DNA from: an uncultured Odoribacter sp.
GTDB lineage: Bacteria > Bacteroidota > Bacteroidia > Bacteroidales > Marinifilaceae
NCBI GenBank assembly: GCA_905204385.1
Contig: CAJKZL010000068.1
Span: 1 to 11,015, forward strand
DNA: 11,015 nucleotides
Direction: 5' to 3'
A program made the position numbers and the translations under genes. Positions 1 through 6,317 of this stretch are shown here, piece by piece. How positions within the stretch are numbered: the stretch's first letter is position 1; every line of letters begins with the position of its first letter. The notes under the pieces are model-generated. The model ran no database searches. It saw only the letters and a program-made list of their open reading frames with translations, and had not been told where the DNA came from.

Positions 1-775
1 ATTCTTGGAGATCGACAATATGATCAACTGAGGCTGCCGAATGTTGCCGATGGGTGAGTTTAGCGAAAACTTCTTCCAGGGAGCGGCAGTCGGTTTGGTT
101 TTTGAGTTCCTGTATGCTGCCATTGGCCATGACCATACCGTCGTTTAATAGAATGATCCGGCTAGCTATTTTTTCGACAATATCCATGAGATGAGAGCAA
201 TAGAAGATGGTTTTCCCTTGATGGGCCAGTTCGGTAATCATTTCTTTCATCAGAATCACTGCATTTGCATCCAGCCCATTTAAAGGTTCATCCATAAACA
301 AGATATCCGGGTCATGGAGCATGCCGGAAATCAGATGGATTTTTTGTTTCATTCCTTTTGAAAAAGTAGTCATCCGGGTATTGGCATAGTCCAGCATTTC
401 GAAAAGAGTAAGCATTTGCCGGATTTTTTCATCGGTATAGTCTTTCGATAGTCCGTACAGAGTCCCGATAAATTCCAGATACTCCACCGGAGTCAGATGC
501 TCGTACATGGTTGCGTTTTCAGGGATATAGCCGATCTTGCGTTTGAGCGGAAGCGCTTCCTTGCGGACATCATGTCCCATGAGGTTTACTTCTCCCTCGA
601 AGTCGGAAAGTATTCCGCATAATATTTTTACGGTAGTCGATTTCCCGGCTCCGTTGGTTCCTAAATAACCGATAACTTCTCCGGCATACACTTCCAGATC
701 TATGCCTTTCAATACTTGTTCTCCCTGCCGGAAACTTTTAGTGAGATGGCGAACGTTTATAACAGGATTTTCCAT
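1..775 (-). CDS. ABC transporter ATP-binding protein, 3' end outside window
   Basis: This is the nucleotide-binding subunit of an ABC transporter, probably of the ABC-2 export type, which hydrolyses ATP at the inner face of the cytoplasmic membrane. I translated it by hand from the ATG at 775; 258 codons are visible before the left edge. It shows, in order, a Walker A motif GTNGAGKST near residue 40 (Thr where Pro is commonest), a Q-loop region around GYIPENATMYEHLTP, an ABC signature in the form FSKGMKQKI (the SKGM variant common in NatA/ABC-2 type ATPases), Walker B ILFMDEP followed by LNGLD, and the switch histidine in YCSHLMD. The visible part covers the whole ATPase domain, so only a short C-terminal tail is missing. 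A permease partner would be expected past the left edge. The leader has no strong Shine-Dalgarno site, as is normal in Bacteroidetes. The transported substrate cannot be told. Confidence 0.93.
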   Translation of the reverse strand, partial: MENPVINVRHLTKSFRQGEQVLKGIDLEVYAGEVIGYLGTNGAGKSTTVKILCGILSDFEGEVNLMGHDVRKEALPLKRKIGYIPENATMYEHLTPVEYLEFIGTLYGLSKDYTDEKIRQMLTLFEMLDYANTRMTTFSKGMKQKIHLISGMLHDPDILFMDEPLNGLDANAVILMKEMITELAHQGKTIFYCSHLMDIVEKIASRIILLNDGMVMANGSIQELKNQTDCRSLEEVFAKLTHRQHSAASVDHIVDLQE

Positions 776-798
776 GGTTGTATCAGATAATAAAAGGG

Positions 799-828
799 TA
801 AATGTAATAAGATTTTTATAATATGCAA
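799..828 (-). promoter_or_regulatory. Possible Bacteroidetes-type promoter for the ABC ATPase gene
   Basis: Read on the minus strand, ATTG (TTG at 828-826) is followed after 19 bases by TACATTTA (806-799). This is close to the phylum consensus TTTG, 19-21 bases, TAnnTTTG. It lies 24 bases upstream of the ATG at 775. The final base of the -7 box is A rather than G and the area is AT-rich, so a chance match is possible. Confidence 0.35.
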
Positions 829-865
829 TCATTTATAAATGGGTATCGCTTTTACTGCCGGAGGG

Positions 866-907
866 TTGCCTGAAAGAAGGCAAAAGGTGGACCTATTCAG
901 TAAGGTC
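866..907. other. Two small hairpins in the divergent intergenic region
   Basis: The gap between the divergent ABC ATPase and DUF4491 genes holds two adjacent inverted repeats: TTGCCT/AGGCAA (866-871 with 878-883, 6-base loop) and GACCT/AGGTC (890-894 with 903-907, 8-base loop). They lie upstream of both putative promoters, so they would not be in either transcript. They could be an operator or the remnant of an older element. Nothing else was seen in this gap. Confidence 0.3.
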
Positions 908-964
908 TGGGGAATAGAAATGATAATTCTAAAAATAAGGCATGGATTTTCGGGAAGAATGTCC

Positions 965-972
965 TACTTTTG
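965..972 (+). promoter_or_regulatory. Candidate -7 promoter box for the DUF4491 gene
   Basis: TACTTTTG matches the Bacteroidetes -7 consensus TAnnTTTG exactly and lies 20 bases before the ATG at 993, leaving a very short leader. The -33 element is poor (ATGG at the right distance). The match in the -7 box and its position are the only support. Confidence 0.4.
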
Positions 973-992
973 GTGAAATGAAATCGTAAAAA

Positions 993-1310
993 ATGGAATT
1001 TTTAGAAAATTATAATTTAACAGGCTTGGTGATCGGAATTTGTACTTTTTTGATTATCGGCCTCTTCCATCCCGTGGTCATCAAGTGTGAGTATTACTTT
1101 GGAACTCGCTGTTGGTGGGTTTTCTTAGCCTTGGGGGTAGTGGGAATTGTTGCAGCCCTTTATGTGAAGGAGATTTTCTGGTCTTCCCTTCTGGGCGTTT
1201 TTGCTTTTTCTTCTTTTTGGACCATATTGGAAATCTTTGAACAGAAAGAAAGAGTGAAAAAAGGATGGTTTCCTATGAATCCGAAAAGGGAAAAGGAGTA
1301 TGAGGGGTGA
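993..1310 (+). CDS. DUF4491 family small membrane protein
   Basis: This is a 105-residue inner-membrane protein that I recognise as DUF4491, a family known mainly from Bacteroidetes and without an established function. It has three hydrophobic stretches: about residues 10-27 (around LVIGICTFLIIGLFHPVVI), 40-57 (WWVFLALGVVGIVAALYV) and 62-80 (FWSSLLGVFAFSSFWTIL). The family-typical stretches HPVVIKCEYYFGTRCWWVF and FEQKERVKKGWFPMNPKR are both present. The basic C-terminal tail (KERVKKGWFPMNPKREK) should face the cytoplasm. The length is normal for the family. A thioesterase gene follows 62 bases later on the same strand, across an AT-rich repeat, so the two may share a transcript. No function is assigned. 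Confidence 0.9.
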   Translation: MEFLENYNLTGLVIGICTFLIIGLFHPVVIKCEYYFGTRCWWVFLALGVVGIVAALYVKEIFWSSLLGVFAFSSFWTILEIFEQKERVKKGWFPMNPKREKEYEG

Positions 1311-1317
1311 GATAAGA

Positions 1318-1354
1318 GATTATAGATTAAAGATTATAGATTAAAGATTAGAGA
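1318..1354 (+). repeat. AT-rich tandem repeat, copy 1
   Basis: The 14-base unit GATTATAGATTAAA occurs twice in a row (1318-1331 and 1332-1345) and is followed by a partial unit GATTAGAGA. The 23 bases at 1332-1354 match 22 of 23 bases of the minus strand at 6388-6366, in the cysD-cysN gap. In both places the repeat reads in the same direction as transcription of the flanking genes, immediately before the leader of the next gene. It looks like a dispersed intergenic repeat of this genome; its function is unknown. Confidence 0.75.
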
Positions 1355-1372
1355 AGGGGAAAAAGAAATTTT

Positions 1373-1777
1373 ATGGAAGAGTATTTGATGCAGTTAACAG
1401 CAAGTTGTCGTAACACTTTGGTCGATCATTTAGTAATGGAGTTTATAGCTGCCGGTGAAGGATGGCTGGAAATGCGGATGCCGATTGACCGACGAACCTG
1501 TCGGCCGGACGGGGCTTTACATGGTGGAGCGAATATGGCGCTGGCCGAAACGGTAGGAGGGGCATTGAGTTCCCTATCTCTGCCTGAAGAATTCCGGTTT
1601 CATGTTTTCGGTATCGAAGTCAATGGAAATCATATGAAACAAGCACAGGGAAAATACGTTACCGCTAAAGGTACTTTTATACACCGAGGCAGGCGCACTC
1701 ATGTGGTGCAGGTAGAAATCCGGGATGAATTCGGCGCATTGGTGACGGTCAACCGGGTGACGAACATGATTGTCTGA
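1373..1777 (+). CDS. PaaI/YdiI-like hotdog-fold acyl-CoA thioesterase
   Basis: This 134-residue cytoplasmic protein belongs to the single-domain hotdog-fold thioesterases (PaaI/YdiI type), which hydrolyse acyl-CoA or aroyl-CoA thioesters. The family signature HGGANMALAET spans residues 50-60; His50 with the following Gly-Gly forms the usual oxyanion/active-site loop, and Glu59 sits where YdiI-type enzymes carry their catalytic carboxylate. Later motifs FGIEVNGNH (about 79-87) and FIHRGRRTHVVQVEIRDE (about 102-119) also fit. A role as 1,4-dihydroxy-2-naphthoyl-CoA thioesterase in menaquinone synthesis is possible for this family, but no men genes are nearby, so the substrate is left open. The ATG at 1373 is preceded by a purine-rich GAGAAGGGGA about 12 bases upstream; a second Met codon at 1388 is an alternative start. 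Confidence 0.88.
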   Translation: MEEYLMQLTASCRNTLVDHLVMEFIAAGEGWLEMRMPIDRRTCRPDGALHGGANMALAETVGGALSSLSLPEEFRFHVFGIEVNGNHMKQAQGKYVTAKGTFIHRGRRTHVVQVEIRDEFGALVTVNRVTNMIV

Positions 1778-1817
1778 AGGTAAGTCATTTAAAACTGCTA
1801 ACCGTTTTTATACTTTC

Positions 1818-1852
1818 TTTGCAAGTGACTGGCATAAAAGTTGATAATTTTT
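1818..1852 (+). promoter_or_regulatory. Weak promoter candidate for the DUF4136/OMP pair
   Basis: TTTG at 1818-1821 is followed after 23 bases by TAATTTTT (1845-1852), resembling -33 and -7 boxes but with a long spacer and T in place of the final G. It lies about 30 bases before the proposed ATT start at 1883. The gap is strongly AT-rich, which lowers the value of the match. Confidence 0.22.
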
Positions 1853-1882
1853 TTAATGGGAAAATAAAAAAATTAGAGTTAC

Positions 1883-2581
1883 ATTAAAAACAATTTAAGT
1901 AAGAAAAGAGTATTCATTTTGGGATTTTTGTTCCTGGTTTCGGTGTGCATGATTTCATGCTATCCGGAAGGACCGGAATATGTTCATGAAAAGGACATTG
2001 CTTTGACGCATTATGATGAGAATGCCAATTTTGCAGCTTATACGACATTTGTTTTGCCCGATTCGGTGGTTTTTATAACCTCCGATGGGGATAGCGCTTC
2101 CATCGATCAGGAAGTGAGTCATCAGGTATTGGAATTGGTAAAGAAGAATTTTACCGACCGAAATTACAAGTTATTGTCTGCTGAAGAAGCAGAAAATCAG
2201 ACGCCCGACTTTATGGTGACGGTTACAGCCTTCACTACCCCTGTTTTTAATTATGCCTCGTGGGGAAATTATTGGGGATGGTATCCCGGATGGAGTTGGT
2301 TTGGTTGGGGCGCCGGTTGGGGCGGTTATTATCCCTGGTATCCTTGGTATGCCGCTGGCTACAGCTATTATGCTTATGATGAAGGAACGTTGGTAATCGA
2401 TATGCTGGATGTGAAAAATGCCGATTCTCAATCGAAACGCATTCCGGTCTTATGGTCGGGAGTGAATACGGGGATTTTGGCCGGTAGCAAAGTATATGTA
2501 TGTGATCGTTTGGCCAGAAGCATCGATCAGTGTTTTCTCCAGTCTCCTTATCTCCGGGCAGGCTTACTTACCGATAAATAA
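1883..2581 (+). CDS. DUF4136 lipoprotein (probable ATT start)
   Basis: This is a predicted outer-membrane or periplasmic lipoprotein of the DUF4136 family, function unknown. The family pattern is visible: an early strand with DENANFAAYTTFVLPDS, a middle TPDFMVTVTAF, and a C-terminal part with GTLVIDMLDVK, IPVLWSGVNTGIL and a helix around RLARSIDQCFL. Between them is a stretch extremely rich in Trp, Tyr and Gly (about residues 123-164 from this start). I chose 1883 because reading from there gives a textbook lipoprotein signal: KNNLSKKR, then hydrophobic VFILGFLFLVSV, then the lipobox MISC with Cys26. No ATG, GTG or TTG lies at that point; the codon is ATT. The conventional alternative is TTG at 1919 (220 residues), which removes the basic residues. 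A stop at 1874 limits extension upstream. It is followed 63 bases later by a beta-barrel gene, probably in one operon. Confidence 0.8.
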   Translation: MKNNLSKKRVFILGFLFLVSVCMISCYPEGPEYVHEKDIALTHYDENANFAAYTTFVLPDSVVFITSDGDSASIDQEVSHQVLELVKKNFTDRNYKLLSAEEAENQTPDFMVTVTAFTTPVFNYASWGNYWGWYPGWSWFGWGAGWGGYYPWYPWYAAGYSYYAYDEGTLVIDMLDVKNADSQSKRIPVLWSGVNTGILAGSKVYVCDRLARSIDQCFLQSPYLRAGLLTDK

Positions 2582-2644
2582 ACCGGATCAGGTCGATCTT
2601 TTATTTTCTCAGATTTTAAGTTTTCAATATAAATTGGCGTGGTT

Positions 2645-3250
2645 ATGAAAAAGATACTATCTATACTTATTTTCTTTGTCCTCTGCTATGCAGGTCGGGT
2701 GGATGCGCAGGTATTTTCCCTGAACTACAGAATGTCGGCTCCTTTAGGGGATAGTCATGATTTTATTTCAAAGATGAGCTTTCGGGGGATGGCAGCTGAT
2801 TTTCAGTATTTTGTCAGTGAGCATATAGCTGTCGGTTTTAATTTGGGTTGGAACACTTATTACAAGCATCTGGATTATCATACGAATCATTTTCTATTGA
2901 ATGGTGAAAAAGTGACTATAACGGGCGATCAGTTCCGGTATTTGAATGTAGTACCGCTTTTGGCGAATGTGCGCTATCAGTTTACCAAAGGAGATGCTGC
3001 TGTTTTACCCTATGTTGGCCTGGGAATCGGCACGAATTGGGCGGAAACCCGTTTAGAGATAGGCGATTGGGTAGCAGAGGAAAAAGGATGGCAGTTCGCC
3101 GTCGCTCCGGAGATCGGTCTGATCGTTCCTTTCAGCGATCATGTGGGAATGCATGTCGGAGCACAATATCAATACAGTGTAAAGGCAAGCGGCCTTCCGT
3201 CATTACAGGATTTGGGCGTGAAAGTGGGATTGGCTTTTAATCTGCAATAA
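2645..3250 (+). CDS. Outer-membrane beta-barrel protein
   Basis: This is a 201-residue secreted protein with the look of a small outer-membrane beta-barrel (OmpW/OmpX-like, porin-family PF13505 style). From the ATG at 2645 the signal peptide MKKILSILIFFVLCYAG is followed by a cleavage site RVDA|Q, typical of Bacteroidetes. The mature part alternates aromatic and polar residues in strands, for example MAADFQYFVSEHIAVGFNLGW, VVPLLANVRYQF, VLPYVGLGIGTNW, HVGMHVGAQYQYSV and LGVKVGLAFNLQ. It ends close to the barrel-type C-terminus, with a near-terminal aromatic residue (F-N-L-Q). A GTG two codons earlier (2639) is possible but would put Met-Val before the basic Met-Lys-Lys start. It probably shares a transcript with the DUF4136 lipoprotein. 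The ligand, if any, is unknown. Confidence 0.85.
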   Translation: MKKILSILIFFVLCYAGRVDAQVFSLNYRMSAPLGDSHDFISKMSFRGMAADFQYFVSEHIAVGFNLGWNTYYKHLDYHTNHFLLNGEKVTITGDQFRYLNVVPLLANVRYQFTKGDAAVLPYVGLGIGTNWAETRLEIGDWVAEEKGWQFAVAPEIGLIVPFSDHVGMHVGAQYQYSVKASGLPSLQDLGVKVGLAFNLQ

Positions 3251-3256
3251 CAAGGT

Positions 3257-3298
3257 GCGGGGGAATACTCCGGGATTTTCCGGTTATTATTCTCCCGC
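3257..3298. terminator. Two-tier hairpin between convergent genes, likely bidirectional terminator
   Basis: An 11-base-pair stem joins 3257-3267 with 3288-3298 (GCGGGGGAATA against TATTCTCCCGC, one G-U pair). Inside it is a second stem, CCGG 3270-3273 with CCGG 3280-3283, around the 6-base loop GATTTT. The structure fills the 55-base gap between the stop of the beta-barrel gene and the stop of the convergent sulfotransferase gene. A pyrimidine-rich CTCTCTCTTT follows on the plus side, but there is no pure U-tract on either side. Confidence 0.65.
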
Positions 3299-3305
3299 TC
3301 TCTCT

Positions 3306-4412
3306 TTAGAGCTTATAATTCCATTGTTCCAATGCATAGGCCCAATGCTTTTCCACCAGTTCAATGGTACGGGGCTCGTATTTATAAGTATTTTTCTTAT
3401 AGCCTTTTTTCTTGTCCAGGTAAGCGGTTATGTCGGCTTTGGCATTTTCGAAACCGGGAATGGCCAGGGTTCGGTAGATTTTTTCGGTCATCCCTAGGGC
3501 ATCGGCTTCGAAATCTTCGAATTTAATTTCAATAAGGTTGCCTTCCGGGATGAGCTTTTTCTCTTCCTCATAGGCGCGGTATAACCGGGTAGAGACCTCC
3601 AGAATGTTCTTTTCCATTTCTTCTGCAGAAATTTTCTGGAGTTGCAATGGCAGGATCGTATTGCTGAAAAAGCTGCGGGTAGACTCAAAGACGGTATAAG
3701 GGTTTCGCATCAGGTAAATGAATTTCGCATTCGGGAACATTTCCAGTATTTCTTTCATTTTCCCGGTATGCGGCGGATTTTTACTGAGGAATTGCTGGCC
3801 CTTGGTATTCCATAAGGAAATTTTAATCAACTTTAGGAAGGTATCTTTGAAAATCCGGTGTTCCTCTGCCGTAGCCGTTTTCATCGTCAGGAAACGGTCG
3901 CAATATTCCAACATATTCTGGGGCAGAAACCAAAAATTATAATACGAACTAGACATCATGTTGGACAAGGCAAACTCTTCTTCCTGAGGTAGGTCGACGT
4001 TTAGCTCCATATTGTCGGTCGGGCGTTTATCCGGCATCAGCCATGCCATGGTTTTCTTAAACATGGGCTGTCCCCACATCATCAAATGAGGAAAAACGGT
4101 TTGATAGGTAGTGGTATAACCGAAATGCTTGTCATGAGCCAATACGTTGTGTACGAAAGTGGTTCCGCTGCGCCAATGACCCAGAATAAAGACGGGTTCC
4201 TCATTGATGTCCTTGTCCCTCAGACGTTTCCGGTACCTGCGATCCTGTATGGGTTTTAGTGAACTCATTAACCGGCATATGGCTTTAGTCAGTTGATATT
4301 TGGTTTTATACCCTTTTTCTATTTTTTGTCCTTTTGTAATCCCTTTAAATGTTTTCCAGTCTGCCCCCACCAAAGTATTTACCGGCAGTTTTTGAAATTC
4401 GAGTAAACCCAT
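3306..4412 (-). CDS. PAPS-dependent sulfotransferase (Sulfotransfer_3-like)
   Basis: This 368-residue enzyme should transfer the sulfonate group from PAPS to a hydroxyl acceptor. The 5'-phosphosulfate loop is clear: PVFILGHWRSGTTFVHNVL, with GHWRSGTT at residues 78-85. The 3'-phosphate motif follows at KFIYLMRNPYTVFESTRSFF, with Arg236 and Ser244 in the expected positions. PQEEEFAL (142-149) and LSKNPPHTGKM (209-219) are further family-type blocks. No signal peptide or membrane segment is evident, so it is cytoplasmic or peripheral. It is the last gene of the PAPS-producing operon, which argues that the operon exists to feed this enzyme. From memory, a similar arrangement in Bacteroides thetaiotaomicron (BT_0416 region) sulfonates cholesterol and other steroids; that makes sterols a candidate acceptor, but a lipid or glycan acceptor is equally open. 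The start ATG lies 4 bases from the repeat-bounded cassette upstream, which forms its leader; no Shine-Dalgarno site is seen. Confidence 0.9.
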   Translation of the reverse strand: MGLLEFQKLPVNTLVGADWKTFKGITKGQKIEKGYKTKYQLTKAICRLMSSLKPIQDRRYRKRLRDKDINEEPVFILGHWRSGTTFVHNVLAHDKHFGYTTTYQTVFPHLMMWGQPMFKKTMAWLMPDKRPTDNMELNVDLPQEEEFALSNMMSSSYYNFWFLPQNMLEYCDRFLTMKTATAEEHRIFKDTFLKLIKISLWNTKGQQFLSKNPPHTGKMKEILEMFPNAKFIYLMRNPYTVFESTRSFFSNTILPLQLQKISAEEMEKNILEVSTRLYRAYEEEKKLIPEGNLIEIKFEDFEADALGMTEKIYRTLAIPGFENAKADITAYLDKKKGYKKNTYKYEPRTIELVEKHWAYALEQWNYKL

Positions 4413-4416
4413 ATTG

Positions 4417-4461
4417 AAGTAACGATTAGCTTACAACCGGAGGTTGTAAAAGTAACGATTA
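4417..4461. repeat. Hairpin-centred terminal repeat, left end of cassette
   Basis: Two direct copies of the 12-mer AAGTAACGATTA lie at 4417-4428 and 4450-4461. Between them is a perfect 8-base-pair hairpin, TTACAACC (4431-4438) with GGTTGTAA (4442-4449), loop GGA. The inner copy contains the stop codon of the four-helix-bundle gene; the outer copy ends 4 bases before the sulfotransferase start codon. The same design in inverted orientation is found at 4824-4863. Confidence 0.85.
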
Positions 4462-4815
4462 ATGATTAGAATAATAATTGCGCAATGCGCTGATTTGAGC
4501 ACTGATTTTTTCTATTTTCTTTCTGATTGCTGTCAAGTTATTGTCATTTATATATCCTAATTTATTTCCTAAGATTAAATGGTTCATTGTTTCCATTAAG
4601 CTACTATAAGCAATGGTAAGAAAATGGGCTTTGTCTTTACTGGTTTGCCTGGAATTTCCTTCGGATATATTGGCAGGAACAGCGGAAGCTGCTCTTCTGA
4701 TTTGATCCGTTAAAGAAAATTGTTCTGTTTTAGGGAATGTCTCTGTTAACAGGTAAATGTTAACAGTGAAATCCATTGCTAATTGCCAAACTTCGAGTTT
4801 TTCAAAAGCGAACAT
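4459..4815 (-). CDS. Four-helix-bundle protein, 23S rRNA IVS / S23 family
   Basis: This 118-residue protein belongs to the family first seen encoded in intervening sequences of 23S rRNA genes (IVS, S23, TIGR02436-like). It begins with FEKLEVWQLAMDFTVNIYLLTETF, continues with the family hallmark LTDQIRRAASAVPANISEGN (about residues 35-54) and FLTIAYSSLMETMNHLILGNKLG, and ends in a long helix through IRKKIEKISAQISALRNYY. Four amphipathic helices are expected, assembling as a pentamer in structures known for the family; its biochemical role is not established. It is not near any rRNA here. It stands alone between cysN (42 bases) and the sulfotransferase (46 bases), enclosed by mirrored hairpin repeats; its stop codon is inside one repeat. 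It is more AT-rich than the cys genes around it. It looks like an inserted cassette rather than a functional part of sulfation. Confidence 0.88.
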   Translation of the reverse strand: MFAFEKLEVWQLAMDFTVNIYLLTETFPKTEQFSLTDQIRRAASAVPANISEGNSRQTSKDKAHFLTIAYSSLMETMNHLILGNKLGYINDNNLTAIRKKIEKISAQISALRNYYSNH

Positions 4816-4823
4816 ATTCTTTT

Positions 4824-4863
4824 ATCGTTACTTTGGTAAGCGTAGCTTACCTCATCGTTACTT
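4824..4863. repeat. Hairpin-centred terminal repeat, right end of cassette
   Basis: Two direct copies of ATCGTTACTT lie at 4824-4833 and 4854-4863. They enclose a perfect 7-base-pair hairpin, GGTAAGC (4835-4841) with GCTTACC (4845-4851), loop GTA. The 10-mer is the reverse complement of the one bracketing the left end. The outer copy includes the last lysine codon and the TAA stop of cysN (minus strand AAG TAA, 4863-4858). Confidence 0.85.
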
Positions 4864-6282
4864 AATAATTTTCACGCTTACCCCCATCCTGTCCAGTTCC
4901 CGGGCTACTTTTTCTACGGCTTCGTAATGTTCGGGGGAGATACCGAGTTTGGACAGATGGATTTCGGGAATTTCAAATTCCTGCAAATCTTTCATCTCCA
5001 CCTTGTCGATAATCATTCCGACAGCACAGGTGTTGTTGGTCATGGGATCGATCAGAATAAAAGCTCCGGTATTTTTATTTTTGGCGTAAGGATCGAAAAA
5101 TAAAGGTTTGCCTGTGGTGAAAATCACCCGGGCAATCTCGTTCAATTCCAGGGCTTCGCTGGAAGATTGCTCCATGGTGTTTACATTTACCTTATATTTG
5201 ATTTTATCGATCTTCACCCGGGTCAGGTTAGTGGTATGTTTGATGAAAAACTGTTCCTGAGGATCCATTTTTTTCTCATCCATCCACACCAGCATCGCTT
5301 CAAAATTACGGTCGATGAGAGGTAAATTGTCGGGATGTACCAGCATTTCTCCCCGGGAGATATCGATTTCGTCCTCCAGGGTGAGAGTGACAGCCTGGGG
5401 AGGGAAAGCGTAATCCATTTCTCCGTCGTAAGTGACTATCGATTTTACCCGCGATCTTTTCATAGAGGGTAATGCCACCACTTCATCCCCGGTACGGACA
5501 ATGCCTGAGGCAACGCTGCTGCTGAATCCCCGGAAATCCAGGTTCGGGCGCAGGACATACTGCACAGGAAAACGGAAATCGGTAAAGTTCTGATCACTGC
5601 CGATCTGTACGGTTTCGAGAAACTCCAACAAAGGTTTGCCGGTATACCACATCATGTTTTCCGATGATTCAACCACATTGTCTCCTTTGAGAGCGGATAA
5701 GGGAATACAGGTAATGTCCGGAATATTCAGGGGAGTCGCAAACTCACGGTAAGTATCGACGATGCGGTCGAAAACATTTCGATTGTAGCCTACCAGGTCC
5801 ATTTTGTTCACTGCCAGCACCACATGTTTAATCCCCAGCAAAGAAACGAGATAGGTATGGCGGCGGGTTTGGGTGATCACTCCCGAGCGGGCATCCACCA
5901 GGATAATTGCCAGGTTGGCTGTCGATCCGCCGGTGATCATATTCCGGGTGTATTGCTCATGTCCCGGAGTGTCGGCGATGATAAATTTCCGTTTGTTGGT
6001 GGAAAAATAGCGATATGCCACATCGATGGTAATCCCTTGTTCCCTTTCGGCTTTCAGGCCGTCCAGCAATAAAGCGTAATCGATATTGTCGCCCGCATTG
6101 CCGTAGCGTTTGGTATCTCTTTCCAGTGCATCCAACTGATCTTCATAAAGTTTTTTACTGTCGAAAAGCAACCTTCCGATCAATGTGGATTTCCCGTCGT
6201 CCACCGACCCCGCAGTTAAAAGCCGTAAAAGGTCTTTCTTTTCATCCTGATCCAGGAATTCTTTTATATTTAGTTTTTCCAT
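4858..6282 (-). CDS. cysN: Sulfate adenylyltransferase GTPase subunit CysN
   Basis: CysN is the GTP-hydrolysing large subunit of ATP sulfurylase; with CysD it drives formation of adenosine 5'-phosphosulfate from ATP and sulfate. The 474-residue length matches a stand-alone CysN (about 475), so there is no fused APS kinase. GTPase motifs are in order: G1 GSVDDGKST (25-33), a switch region with [13 protein letters not shown] (81-93), G3 DTPGHE (104-109), G4 NKMD (159-162) and G5-like SALKG near 198. EF-Tu-like beta-barrel domains follow ([19 protein letters not shown] onward). The final Lys codon and stop lie inside a repeat that begins the four-helix-bundle cassette. It lies 128 bases downstream of cysD, a gap holding the AT-rich repeat. 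The start ATG at 6282 has an A-rich leader (AGAAGAAATC). Confidence 0.96.
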   Translation of the reverse strand: MEKLNIKEFLDQDEKKDLLRLLTAGSVDDGKSTLIGRLLFDSKKLYEDQLDALERDTKRYGNAGDNIDYALLLDGLKAEREQGITIDVAYRYFSTNKRKFIIADTPGHEQYTRNMITGGSTANLAIILVDARSGVITQTRRHTYLVSLLGIKHVVLAVNKMDLVGYNRNVFDRIVDTYREFATPLNIPDITCIPLSALKGDNVVESSENMMWYTGKPLLEFLETVQIGSDQNFTDFRFPVQYVLRPNLDFRGFSSSVASGIVRTGDEVVALPSMKRSRVKSIVTYDGEMDYAFPPQAVTLTLEDEIDISRGEMLVHPDNLPLIDRNFEAMLVWMDEKKMDPQEQFFIKHTTNLTRVKIDKIKYKVNVNTMEQSSSEALELNEIARVIFTTGKPLFFDPYAKNKNTGAFILIDPMTNNTCAVGMIIDKVEMKDLQEFEIPEIHLSKLGISPEHYEAVEKVARELDRMGVSVKIIK

Positions 6283-6317
6283 GATTTCTTCTATTGCCTG
6301 TATTTGACGTTTAAGTT

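Larger units (their letters stand above)
4417..4863. mobile_element. Candidate 447-bp IVS-type cassette with mirrored hairpin ends
   Basis: The whole space between cysN and the sulfotransferase gene consists of one small ORF (four-helix-bundle, IVS/S23 family) enclosed by two ends of the same design: AAGTAACGAT, hairpin, AAGTAACGAT on one side and its inverted counterpart on the other. The hairpin stems differ in sequence, while the bracketing 10-mers are identical. There is no transposase, and I see no clear target-site duplication outside 4417 or 4863. The element may be moved in trans, or may be a stable small repeat cassette. The claim of mobility is inference from structure only. Confidence 0.5.

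Noticed and set aside
866..907. A riboswitch or attenuator made of the two small hairpins.
   Set aside because: They lie upstream of both likely promoters and match no riboswitch pattern I know.
1318..1354. A CRISPR array in the AT-rich repeat region.
   Set aside because: The units are 14 bases and directly adjacent without spacers, and no cas genes are nearby.
2582..2644. A terminator (GATC/GATC followed by a T-rich stretch) between the lipoprotein and barrel genes.
   Set aside because: The stem is only 4 pairs, and the two genes look like one operon.
4417..4863. The four-helix-bundle gene as part of a 23S rRNA intervening sequence.
   Set aside because: No rRNA sequence is present in the window; both flanks are cys-operon genes.
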